Both the position numbers and the translations under genes were made by a program. This document shows, piece after piece, positions 48,656-60,032 of a DNA stretch of 64,000 nucleotides. This DNA comes from Lycocorax pyrrhopterus obiensis (Eukaryota; Chordata; Aves; Passeriformes; Paradisaeidae). Each line of letters begins with the position of its first letter. Position 1 is the stretch's first letter. The stretch is from the NCBI GenBank assembly GCA_014706295.1, contig JACSVZ010000007.1, positions 53,520,975 through 53,584,974 of the forward strand, given 5' to 3'. Under the pieces are notes generated by a model. That model saw only the letters and a program-made list of their open reading frames with translations. It was not told where the DNA came from and ran no database searches.

Positions 48656-50981
48656 GAAATTATCCAGTCTGAATTGCTATGTAGCATTTTAAAGATTAAG
48701 AAACGTGATAGTGAATGAAGAACTACCAAAAAAAAAGGTAGTAGAAAAAAATGCTTTGCTTGAGTGTGTGAATTTTTTTCCTTCAGCTAGTTTTACATTA
48801 AATCATAGGCTTGGATTAATGAGCCATTTTTCATTTCAACTGCCCTATCAAACACCTACTCATTAGTCAGCAGCTGAAAGTGTTAGAAGAATGCAATACA
48901 TCTGTCACTGGCAGCATTTCCTACCAAACTTGTTTCTACTGAAGCTTGGATAGAATCCATAAAAATAGAATTTAAACTGTGGTATTATCTTATTTTCTAG
49001 ATTCTAACCTGTCTCTGAATTCAATTTAGATCTCTCTTAAAATGTCTTTTATTATGCCCTCATTTACAAAAGGAACATTTTGTTCCATTGCATAGATCCT
49101 CATTATAATCAGACCTACATATTTTTGCTGCTGCACTGAACTTCTTTCAACACCTTGACAGATCAAACATTGAATTTACACACATAAATATCAATCAGTG
49201 TTTGTTGGATAACTAGCATGGTCTCAAATTTTTACTCTTAAATGTAATTTTTACACTTCGTTTCTTAAAAGTGATATGTGTGACCTGTGTAATAGGGCCA
49301 CAGACAGCACTGAGTTTGGTGTTATTTTGGTGGATTTTGCACAGGGCTTGATTAAAATAGTGTGCCAGTATTTGAAATGAGTTTCTGCAATCTGGCCTAG
49401 GAGTTTTGTTTTGGTACCAGATGCTATTTTTAAAATAGATTTCTTTTAAGGTAATGGTTTTGTGTTGTACAGCTTTCTGAGCTCAGCCAATATCTACTGG
49501 TTTTTCTCCCTACCCCCACTTACAAAACTACTTGGGTATACAAGATTGGTTGAAGGAAAACTTGGCACTGTTGAACCTGTGTGCTACAGTGACCATGCAA
49601 ATATTAGGAAATCCAGATAGAGACAGGAAATCCAGTCAGAAGCAGACGTTTACCAATTTCTCTTTTAACCAATTTATGCTGTACTAGAAGGAGTAAATAT
49701 TAACAATTTTTCAATGGGGAATTGTCTTTTGCCATGCTTCAGTCTTGGGAATTTTTTAAGGAAGCTGCATGATAGTTAATATCCCTTTCATTTATCCAGG
49801 TATGGATTTTTTTCTTATCTTTGTATTTCTTTTGATAACTAGGTATTAACATGGTGTTCACGGCCTGTGTTTCCTTGAAGAATTTCCTCTTGGGTGTCCT
49901 TTGGAATTGAGTCAGAACCTAGTAGGAGAAGCCCATATCCTTCCTACTGCTATGGTTTCTCCTCCAGAATGTGTAGTATCCAGTACCTTTCCTTCTCTAA
50001 AACAAAGTTATTGTCTTTGAGTAACTCATTGTTCAGGATTGTGATGAGACCTACATTTTCTTTGACATCATTTATGAGAACAGTAAGTTTTGTGTAGGCT
50101 ATAATTGGAGGGGGGGAAAAGTAAACTACATTGCTCCTACCAGAAAAAGCAAGTCATGTTTATTCCTGTCCCTTTTTTGGGTGTCTGTCTGGTGGGCCAG
50201 ATAATGGAATCAACATGGCTCAAACTCACCCTTTTCTCATTTTAACTCTGCTCAGTTTCCTAATCTGGTTCAGCCATGCAGCTGCACAAACCCCTGTACA
50301 GCAATTTCAGACAGTTGGGCACCTGTGCCTCAGAAGAGAGGGGATTGCAGCAGTAGCTCCTATAGGTTTAGCTCAGCTTAGACTGCCATAGAGCACAGTC
50401 TAAGTTAGCAGAAAACTAACCTGACAATAAAGTGGCTTTCTGTCACTTAGGGGACTACACCAACTCAGCTGTGGGTCTCATGACCACTGAAGCAGATGAG
50501 AGCAAAATATTTTCAAATGTAAAGCAGAGAGGAGTGCAGGAAGGGGCCTGAAGCAGTCTGCAGCAAGGCTGGCTTAGGTTGATGAGGAATAGCAATTTCA
50601 GCAGTTGGGGAATTATGCCTTTAGTAACCTTAGAGCTCAGACTAAATACACTCTCTTCCTCTCTCAATCAAAAAATGAAAACTCATATAGTCTGAGAGGT
50701 AACCAACCGAAGTGTCTTCATGTCAATAGAAGTTTGTGCAATTTTAATTATCTTGTGTTGTTGATTCTGTCACTATCAGTTAGAATAGTAGGTCGTCTAG
50801 AATGGAAATAAAGGCAACCTTTGGGCAGGTGAATTTGCTGTGTGTGTTGTGGGGGGGTGAGAAGCAGGGTGGGTGGTTGTTTTTAAAATCAGTAACCCAA
50901 ATGGAGGGTTTGTTTTTGAAAAAGTGGTACATCGCTTCCAAGTGTAAAGAGTATTCATCAGCTATAGTGCTGGATCCTAAC

Positions 50982-51030
50982 TAAATGACCTTTAAGGTCA
51001 CTTCCAACCAAAACCATTCTATAATTCTAA
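50982..51030 (+). mobile_element. CR1 tail remnant, + orientation
   Basis: TAAATGACCTTTAAGGTCAC followed by TTCCAACCAAAACCATTCTA and TAATTCTA is the last ~50 bases of a CR1 copy. Confidence 0.85.
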
Positions 51031-52373
51031 AAAGTTACACAGTTATATCCTGGAGAACTTTATAGGATTTTTCCTTCATTCCCATCATTGGAAAGTTAGA
51101 ACTGATGAGCAGAGTTCAGAGGAAACCTGTAATAGCTACAGTTTCACTACACTGTCAATATGTTTTTTTATTCATTTAATTCTAAAAATGAATAGCTGAA
51201 GTTAATACTATTTTTCATTTTCTTGCAACAGAAATGTCTTCATAAATTTGTTAAAGTAAGCTGTTCTTCCTCCCATTGATATTCATTAGCTCTGTTCCAC
51301 TTGCACTAATATTCTTTCCCTTCCATTAGGAAGTCAATTCCTAACTCAATTTTCTTTGCAATTTTTTTCCCAGATGAAGTTGCTCAAAATAATTCAACTT
51401 AAGTAGATATTTTCCTTTGGTGGCAAATCAAATATTTTAAGACAGAAGCAAAGAGAGGGTATACAAACCTCCTGAGTAGAATGTACTTTCAATCTGTGCA
51501 ATGGTGAGAAGACTGCAGATGTTGTTAAAAAGCAGAAGGTCTTATGAAGATCAAAGTACTTCAGCTGCACTAGTGCCCTGTCAGAATTACACCAGAAATA
51601 CACTGAATTATGGCTGTTTTAACCAGTTTCTCAGTGGTTTACTAAGTACTGGACTCAGACCTAACAGAGTCCAGCAAAGAGGAAGAAATGAGAACAGGGT
51701 ATGTGTTTTCTGCAAGAGAAAACTTACTGAATGTGACTGAGTGTTCTGCCAATAGAACTGCTAGCGCTGTGAATGTCACATTTACTCTCTCTAATGAAGA
51801 ACTTTCTAGGGGGCTTGACTCTTAAAGCATTACCTAAAATTTGCTAATGAACCTTCAACTATGAAATCCATGCTTATGTATAAATTGGGAAATGGTGCTG
51901 TAACTAAAGTAATGTTCCCTTTTTGCTCTGTTGTTAAATTGTGTCCCTGGGGACCAGCAGCCTTCCTGGCCATTTAATCTTTGCAAGGAGTTCCAGAGAG
52001 AAAGAAGCAGCAGCTGACCATTAAAGAAAGCAAAGACATGAGTAGAGAGGAGGAGTGATAGTTCTTAAATGTATGGTTACCAGATAAACTGGAATTTTAA
52101 ACCTAATTTTTGCTGCTTCATACTGTGGTTTATTACTATAAAATAATCTAATTCTGCTTTAAGATGGGGAAAACCCCCAGAATTTGCTACAAGATCCTGC
52201 ATGGGAAAATATTTTTTAAAATTACCCAAGTTGTTTAGTTTTTTCCTTCATCCATCAAAATCTTGTAGAAAACCTTGTTTGAAGTCAGTCTTGGTTTTAT
52301 TTTTCAGTCTAGGTTTTTTTAAAGGCATATCTCTATGGTAGCTTTTTGTTTTATAAGGCTAAAACTCACATTG

Positions 52374-52421
52374 AACTTGGTGATTTTAAGTGTCTCTTCC
52401 AACCTTGGTGATTCTATGATT
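52374..52421 (+). mobile_element. CR1 tail remnant, + orientation
   Basis: GTGATTTTAAGTGTCTCTTC, CAACCTTGGTGATTCTATGA then TTG is a CR1 3' end of about 50 bases. Confidence 0.85.
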
Positions 52422-53220
52422 GTACGGTATACTCCAGGGATATATAGATAAAAACCATAAAGTTTTTGAGGATACACCTTCCCTGGTTTTGCCTAGATTG
52501 TAAGGACAAAGGATTTGAATCTCTGTAGTCTTAGAGAAAAGGTTTAAAAAGTTCATGTGGTTCATTTTGGTGTTGTCGAAAGCAGGATCAACTACATTTA
52601 TGTCACACATTATGTTGGTGATTTTTCAAACTATTAGAAAGCTTTCAGTCTTTTATTTTGTTTCAGCGTGCTTATTGTGAGAGGATTTCATTTGATTTCT
52701 AGCCTATTCTTCCTTGAGGTAGGATGCATTTACTGTTTGTAGTGAATGTAGAATAATTAATTCCTTCCACCTCCATAATTATTCTTTAAAGTACTTGGAT
52801 ATTCTCAGTCAAGTCCCTTCTATTTAAAAAACAAACACACCAACAACAAACGATCCACACCACATCAAACAGAGGAGCTTTATTTATTTTTTTTTTTAAC
52901 CAAGTAATATTTTACAGATTTGTTGTCTTTGGGCTTTCTCATCAGGTTTATATCCAGGATGTACTACTTTAAATTTGGCCTTGTCAGCAATCACTAAATC
53001 CAATTGATTTCTTATGGATGATATTCTTCTTTTTTATATCCCAGTTAGTCTTTTGCCTTCACCAATTGAGTAATACTCATTACAGCATTAACTCACCTTT
53101 AACAGTGTATTATTGTAGTGTGATGTAATTTTTCTAACTAGGTACACATGTGTCCTATAATTTTTTTATTTCAAATTTTCATCAGCAAATTACCTAATGG
53201 AAAAGTCTCTTCCGATGTGC

Positions 53221-53257
53221 ACTTTTTTTTTCTTTTTTTCTTTTTTTTTCTTTTTTG
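53221..53257. repeat. T-rich low-complexity tract
   Basis: Runs of T broken by single C. Could be the poly-A of an old minus-strand insertion, but nothing next to it is recognisable. Confidence 0.75.
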
Positions 53258-54130
53258 AGTAGATATAAGTTAGGACAGTGTCATAGATTAAGTAATCTAC
53301 ATACTTATTTGTACTATATGTGACATACAGTATTTGGGGAGAAGGACAGATATGGAGAGTAACAAGTAACAGTGCCAGTTTCTCTGAACTGTGCCAGTAG
53401 ACAAAAGGGTCTTTCAAATAGCTCGTTGTAAAAATAAGTGTGCAAGTCTCACATGATGAATAAAAGGCTGCTCATGGGGTTTTTTTGTAAATACCTTAAA
53501 TAATCAAACTAATAAGTTCAGAAATTGTTATACTGTGCTTTTTTTTTAATTATACTTCTGAGATTATGCAGCAAAACTGTTTTCATATGCCTATATATTG
53601 CTTCTTAGTCCTTTTCTTTACTTTTCAGTAATAGTTTAAAAAGTTTTTTATAATTTCTGATCTTTTTAGAAAGGAAAATCAGTATTTTGCAATATCCAAA
53701 TTTAGCAACATTAACCTAAACTGAAGGCAGATCCATTTCTAGATTTTAAAAGAAGTATTCTGGTCCATTTCGAGGCTGAAAGAAATATTCAGCATGAAAT
53801 ACGAGGTTTGCATCTCCTGCTTGTCATATGTATGTATATTTATTCATAATGTACATACTAGCAAGCAGTGATAAAGCAGTTCATGGAATGCTTATGAGGT
53901 TTTATATTTCTAAATCACTATAATAATCCAAGGACCTGTATCTTATTGTGAGCTAACTACCTTTTGTTATGGCCCTTGGAAGCTAAAGTTGTAAATGTTG
54001 CCCTCAATGCTGTGTTTTTCCACGGTTAAATTGAACATCGGTTTGGTAATCCTGGGAAACCTTACTGAAGGAAAGGCTAAGGGAAGAGGAAAAATAAAAA
54101 TGCATGCGCTCTTTCTAGCAGGTGCTACTG

Positions 54131-54508
54131 AATATTATTGAGGGGGCGGGGGTACAACAGCAGCAATGAGATCATCCTGGTAATAATAAGAAACCCAAAC
54201 CCAAAAGCAGCAGACCCGTCATCTCCGCAGCCGCTCCGCCCCTGCCGCGGGCGGCGCGGGGCCGGGGCCGGTGCGGGCGCGGGCTCGGGCGCGGGGGGAG
54301 CCCCGCACCGGCCGCGCTCATTCGCGGCCTCCTCGGTGTCATTTGAAGTTGCTGCCGTCGGCCAATAGGGCTCCTCCCGCCCGCTGACATCACTCCCCAG
54401 CCAGTTCCCTCCAGCTGCAGAACGCTTCAGTTTCTGTCTTTTTTTAAACTAAAATGGAGGCTGGTTTCTTGCCTTAAGGAATACTGTGCTGTGCCTGCTG
54501 GAGCCTAG
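54131..54508 (+). promoter_or_regulatory. PPP2R5C: Proximal (canonical) promoter and 5' leader of PPP2R5C
   Basis: This is a second, smaller GC-rich island (about 54140-54420) in AT-rich intron. It has runs of GGGGCCGGGG and GCGCGGG, a CCAAT box (54362-54366), a CTCCCGCCC GC-box-like element, and a CRE-like TGACATCACT (about 54385). Transcription probably starts between about 54400 and 54430, leaving a leader of about 80-110 bases before the ATG at 54509. The leader holds a short upstream ORF. Confidence 0.82.
54454..54477 (+). CDS. Upstream ORF in proximal PPP2R5C leader
   Basis: ATG at 54454 in a strong context (AAAATGG) reads MEAGFLP and stops at TAA 54475-54477, 31 bases before the main start. 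If the mRNA includes it, it should lower or regulate translation of the gamma start. It is too short to have a predicted product. Confidence 0.5.
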   Translation: MEAGFLP

Positions 54509-54602
54509 ATGTTGACATGTAACAGAGCTGGCAGCAGGATGGTGGTTGACGCAGCCAATTCCAATGGGCCGTTCCAGCCCGTGGCCCTTTTGCATATTAG
54601 AG
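54509..54602 (+). CDS. PPP2R5C: PPP2R5C proximal isoform, coding exon 1
   Basis: ATG at 54509 follows an in-frame TAG directly (TAGATG), so the frame cannot start earlier. It reads [20 protein letters not shown] and continues [11 protein letters not shown], essentially the N-terminus of canonical vertebrate B56-gamma. A second ATG at 54539 (MVVDAANSN) could also be used. The exon ends AGA-G|GTGAGT, one base into the next codon, the same phase as distal exon 3. This places both on one gene with a common core starting beyond this window. The product directs PP2A to its substrates. This leader is short and neutral and lacks the basic tail of the distal form. Confidence 0.95.
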
Positions 54603-57246
54603 GTGAGTTATTGTGCGTGGGAGAGTGAATCGCGACCCTCTGACGAGCGAATAAATGGCTATTGTGGAGCTCGGAGAAAGGGAGCAGGAAGTCCTTTGTA
54701 GCTCAGTCCCTCTCGGTTTGTTACAGCCGCAGTAAAAACAGCGGAGAGCAAAACCCATTTTCTATTAAATGTGTTTGGGGAAGATTTAAGAATTCGTGAA
54801 GGCATTGCATACATAGTTAAAAGCAGGTTTTACAGCTTTCTGCCGTAACTCTCCCATCCCCCTTCCAAGCTGTGCTGATGTCAAAGGATGTGAAGTCACT
54901 ACCCCAGAAAGGTACTGATGGGGGAGGGAAGAGCTAAGTTATCCCTATACCGTTTCTATAGAATAAGGGCAAACCTTTGGTGTGCTTCAAAGCCTTCTTT
55001 TGTTTGAATTTTTCAGATAGAACTCCCTTAAAGTGCACTGCAGCTTGTAAAAGAATTGGAAGTGTAGTGGAAGGGGGGGGAAGAGATGTGACACTTACTA
55101 TGAAAATATCCTTTATGTGTTTAGAAGGCATTTCCTAGAAGAGATGTGGTTTGACTTTAACAAGGAAGCTTTTATGTGCCTGCCGTGTTGTGCAGTTCTG
55201 AGTGTTCAGTTTCTTCACATAATACGTTCTTTTTGGTTTATAGAATTAGTGCACTGCAAATTACATTTTATATCATTTGAAAATACATATTGGTATGACA
55301 CTTTGTATAATATTGAGTGTGTATGTCTTGTTCTGTATTTTTTTACTTAGTAAAATTTTGCATTATGATGGTGTTTTTTGGTGTATTTTTTTAGCTGGTT
55401 CTTAACCAACCAGTGCCTTTTTTTTTAATATCTTCCTTAGGGTGGTTCTGGTTTAGAACTTTATGAAGGCAGAACATGTATTAGCTGGGATGAGCACACC
55501 TTGAACAATGGTATTTATATGCAAGAAACATAGCTAATACCATTCTTAATTACCTTCGCATCTCAGCTTTCACTGGCATAGGCTAGATGTTAGTACTGGA
55601 AGGATTTTTTTTTTCATTAATACTCCATACATTAAAAAAATTTTGCTTTGGAAGTTTATAAAACCCCACCTGTTCAGAAGTCTGTTCCTTTAAGTAGGAG
55701 CATGGGTGTTCAGTTATTTAAAAATCACGATTTCTCTTTACCTTTTAAAAGAGCCATATCCTTCTCTGTGACTGAAGTGGCAATAGATGAATTCTAGAAA
55801 ACTAATTTTGACCTGTGACTGGGGAGGAAATGCAATAAAATTCCCTTGATTTTGAATAGGGACTATGCTTGTTGTCAAGGGAATATAAATGGAACTGCTT
55901 GACCTGCGGACAAGCCTTTGGTTTTCACTCTGCACAAATCATCTTAATTTTCAGTTAGATGCTGCCTTTTGGAAGGGGAAAAGCACCATCTTTTAAAGGT
56001 GCAAGTTAGGAGAACAAACCAAGATTGGAATCAGAATGATGAAATATTGCAATGATTGTCCTTAATCCTTTGTCTCAATATGATAACAAGGTTCTTGTCA
56101 TTGAACTTCCTATCCTGCCTTTGCTCCAATTAAATACATAATAGTAGAAACAATGAATTTTGAGAAACTGTTCTGAAATTTGCTTTCCCAAGACCTACAT
56201 TTTTGGTGCACTGAATAATACAGTAGTAAAGAAGAGGTTAAAGGGTTTTGTGGTTTAGGGCTTTTTTTGGGTGGTATGTTTTTTTTTCTGTTTGGTTGGT
56301 TTCAGTTTTTTAATGGCTTATGAGAGTAGACTTTCTTGTAAGCAATTAAAGAATAACTGGGTGATTGATTGTTTTTCATTTTTCATGTGGCAGGGAATAA
56401 AATGGGTCTCTGGTATTACAGCCCAGAGGAGTTTCTTGACACTGGGAGAGCAAAGCATCTCTTCCATACATACATACACGTGTGTAGAAGCTCCTTTGGG
56501 TTTTTTGTGTGTACCTCATGTCACCAGCTGTGCTGATGCTACCAGTACTGATGCTTCCAAAATGAAGCCTATCAGAACAATACATGCAACATTAATGGCA
56601 GTAAAAATTAACTGGTAATTCTGAAGGCTAATGACATGTTATTACTGTTTGTCCCAATGCACACTGCTTTTGCAGTTGTCCTTTTGCATCAGCTGTTGTA
56701 ATATAGGATTAAATTTCTAGTAGAAGTGCTCCTCTTGGCAACTGTAAGAGCTAAAACTTCAAGGTCAGGGGCGGGGGGTAGGGCCATAAGCCCCTTGGGT
56801 GTTTGTCATAGATATAGTTTGTTGAAATAGAAAAAATATTTCTTAAGCACCAGTTTCATAAAATCTTTAAAATTTTGAGATGATGTAGCTACCATATTTG
56901 AACTCAGTCCTGCTTCTAAAAAAATATGTGAAGCCTTATGGACTACACTGTTAGTACTGCTTTGAAAATAAAAATTGCAATCTTACTTTCATATTAAATT
57001 CCAAAGCACTTTCTGTACCTGTAATGTTTGCAGAGTGAAATGTTTCAGAATAAAAAGGAAATTTTCAGCTAGCTCTGATGTCATGCCAGATCAGAAACTT
57101 TCTCCTGTGCATCCTGAACTGTAGGCAGCTTTGTTGTCTGGGTTGCTTACAGCTCTGCCGAAACAACACAATTGGAGAAACAGATGCAGGTGGTTTTTAA
57201 AAATTATGTTAAAGTCTTGTGAATAAGAAATAAGAATGTCAGAATT

Positions 57247-58200
57247 TTATTGACTGCCATTGCTGACACTGGTATCTGCAGCATCACCAAAAGAAGGAAT
57301 AGTAGGTACTTGTAGAATAGGAGGTGTCACAGCCACAAGTTCCCCATGCTCCAGCAGTTCATTTGGCTGCCGGTGCTCAGTCATCATGGATGTGGTGCAG
57401 CCATGTAATCCTGACTCAGACTGCTGTGGAAAGAGCTGTGAGTCTTGTTGGAGTTCCCCTTTGATTAAGGAGCTGTCTTTAAGCTCAGGCCCGTGGTCTC
57501 GGTAGTTGCCTCAGCTGAGCTGCAGCCATGTGGTTGTCCTGTCATGTGCCTCACTGATCTGGATCCTGGTGTGTTGGCTACCCAGCTTGGTGTGTCCCTC
57601 TTCACTGTGCACTTGTTCAGCAACCACGGGACTGTGCTGACCCTGCTCGGTGTTCAGTATAGCTGCTCTCCTTCCTTCATTTAGGTACTGCGAGACTATG
57701 CCCTTTGTCACAACTGTAGACTGTTGGCAGTTGTTCAAGAGCAGTGTGTAGAAATCAGAAATGCAGAAGGTGACTTTTGACCCGTTGTTGGAAAATAACA
57801 AGCACCAAAAGAGCCTAATCCACACTAAATGCAAGTGGTGTGGCACCATTGCTGTACATTGGTTGCTTGTGCTGAAAACACTGGCTCAGTGACAGTGATT
57901 GGCCTGCTCGGGTAGTGAGTCTTTGGTTGTTCCGTCTGCAACAGGCTTTCCTGGGGGTCCAAGTTATGCTACTGCTGCTTTGGTCTTTCTAGAATACGAA
58001 GGTAGCTGAACGTTATGCACTGAGTTGATTGTCACTGATTATCATCATGAACTGAAAACTGAGTTGTATTGGAAAGATGTAAACCTTCCAGGGAAATTAC
58101 AGTTTCAGTTCGAGCAGCTGTTACAGCCATGGAGTAACCACTGTGGTTTGTGATCTTGGATGAAGACTTGACCTTGTGAAACCAATGTAGCTAAAGGAAC
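57247..58200 (-). pseudogene. Broken coding-like segment, likely retropseudogene, source unknown
   Basis: The block is GC-richer than its surroundings and reads as protein on the minus strand only in pieces. The last piece ends at a TAA (57247-57249) and includes EHGELVAVTPPILQVPTIPS. A frame change near 57508 leads to the previous piece (57511-57849), with TVVTKGIVSQYLNEGRRAAI. Farther upstream there are pieces in other frames, such as PITVTEPVFSAQATNVQQ near 57870, with stops between. The Gln/Ser/Thr/Pro-rich style resembles activation regions of transcription factors, but I do not recognise the parent. No clear poly-A tract or target duplication was found, so a retrocopy is inferred from the lack of introns and the many breaks. 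Confidence 0.45.
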
Positions 58201-59664
58201 TCATTATGGGATATCTGCATGGAGAGCTCCTTTAGGATCTTTATACATCAACAGGCCACTAGCAATCAAGATGACGTTGAGACAGCACAGAGGGTTAATA
58301 GGCATTATGAATTTAGCATTTTTACAGCAAGGAGGGAAGAAGGGTTTTCAGGATGCGTCCCTCCTTATGAAGCCCTTCTGGCAGCTAAACCCCTAGGGTG
58401 ATGGAAGTGCATTCAAGGCCCTGACAGGAGGAGCCACATAAACAAGGTGAGGCTTGGGGAAAGGAAACATTTTGATTTTCATCTCAGCACTTCAAGCAGA
58501 GGAAGTAGCTGTAAAAGCAGCATGGATTAGGACAAACAGTAAACATTTGTCACTAGACTTCAGAGTTACCAGTTCGTATTTACGGTTGAGTGTTGTCCTG
58601 CTCAAAACCATAACTGTAGTACAGAGTGCAGTAACAGGTAGAAAATAATAGTAATTCTGTAGGCAGAATATGAATATTCAGGGAGGAGCAGATGTTTTTC
58701 ATTAGGAATACAGTTCAGTATTGATAAGAAAAATCTCTTAATACTGTTTTATCAGAGCATAGAAGTAGCCCAGATGCCAATGTTTTCATGAACTCAAGAC
58801 AAATATTTGAACAAAATACATATAAAACTCTGTCCTGATCTGCAATGGCAGAATTCGCAGAATGTAAAGGTTACTTTAATGGCTTAGTTGCTGACTGGCT
58901 AGAACTGGTAATATCTGTTCATGCTTTTCAAAAATTATTTTCAAGATGTTTTGCAAGACATACTGAAAGCTGTGTGGGAAGAAGGGTGAGAGCACCCTGA
59001 TACTATGTTAACTCACACTGGTGCTTCCTGTAGGCCATAACCTGTTTCAAATAACTCATTGTCCATGCTTCTCCTCTGCCTTCCAGAGCAGCAAATGTTT
59101 TTTAACAGATTTGACTTGTCATTTTTTAAGTTACTTTAGATTTTGTGGGAGATGCTTTGACTTTTTTTCAAAGGTGATGTGATGTTAACTTTGTACATTT
59201 TTTCTGTGTTCCTTGTATGTATTCATCTTGAGTGAGGGATCATGGAAGGTAGTTCAGATTCCATCTTTACATAGTGTTCTCCAGGGCAAAAAATGTCAGT
59301 GGTAGTGTTGTTGTGATGTAAATATCTGAGTATTTAGGTAGAAATTTGCGTGTTCCTCAAAGGTGGTGAAAGATCGTTGCTTAGTTGGGCAATTTATATC
59401 TTAAAGGAAAAAGTCTTTCATTTTAGAAAGAGTCCATCATGCGTTTCTTTGTCTTGAAAAATAATTGACCTGAAGTTACTTCTGTCTAACCACACTTGCT
59501 AAAAACTGTTGCTAGACTGTTGCTTTGCAGGAATTGTATCTGAGCTAAAATAAGAATAAAAAAATATCCATTTTTAATTAAATGGGAAGCAAAGCCCAAA
59601 GCTCACACTTCAGAAGTAGTACAGACCAAACTCAGCATGAAGAACAGTAACCATTTACCTCATG

Positions 59665-60032
59665 ATGTACAAAGGAGGCTGAAAGAACTGGATTTGTTTG
59701 GCCTGAAGGAAGGAAGGTTAAGGGGAGATTTGATCTTTGACTAACTGATGGGAGGGTGTAGAGCACAGAGCCAGGCTCTTCTCAGACTAAATGAATGAGA
59801 AGTAACCAATATGAGTTGCAAACACTGAAGATTGCAATTGTACACAAGGTGAAAATATTTTCACCATAACATTGGTTAAAAGCTGGAACAAGATTCCAAA
59901 AGGGGCTGTGAAATCTCTGTACTTGGAGGTAGTTTGACTGGACAATGCTGAGAGCAACTGGGTTTATGTAGTGGGGGATTAGACTAGCAGAAGATCTGGT
60001 GAAGATTATTCTATGGTTCTGTCATTCTTTGA
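59665..60032 (+). mobile_element. Old CR1 LINE 3' fragment, + orientation
   Basis: GAGGCTGAAAGAACTGGATT, TGTTTGGCCTGAAGGAAGG, AGCACAGAGCCAGGCTCTTC and the end TTATTCTATGGTTCTGTCAT follow the CR1 3' order. It is diverged well beyond the copy at 10.8 kb, so it is older. Confidence 0.82.

Larger units (their letters stand above)
42413..54130 (+). other. PPP2R5C: PPP2R5C intron, between distal exon 3 and proximal promoter
   Basis: The sequence is intronic for the distal transcript. No exon was recognised within it, and it is mainly AT-rich. It carries a 20-bp perfect palindrome (47644-47663), a 19-bp hairpin (48606-48655), two small CR1 tails, and a T-rich tract. Confidence 0.8.
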
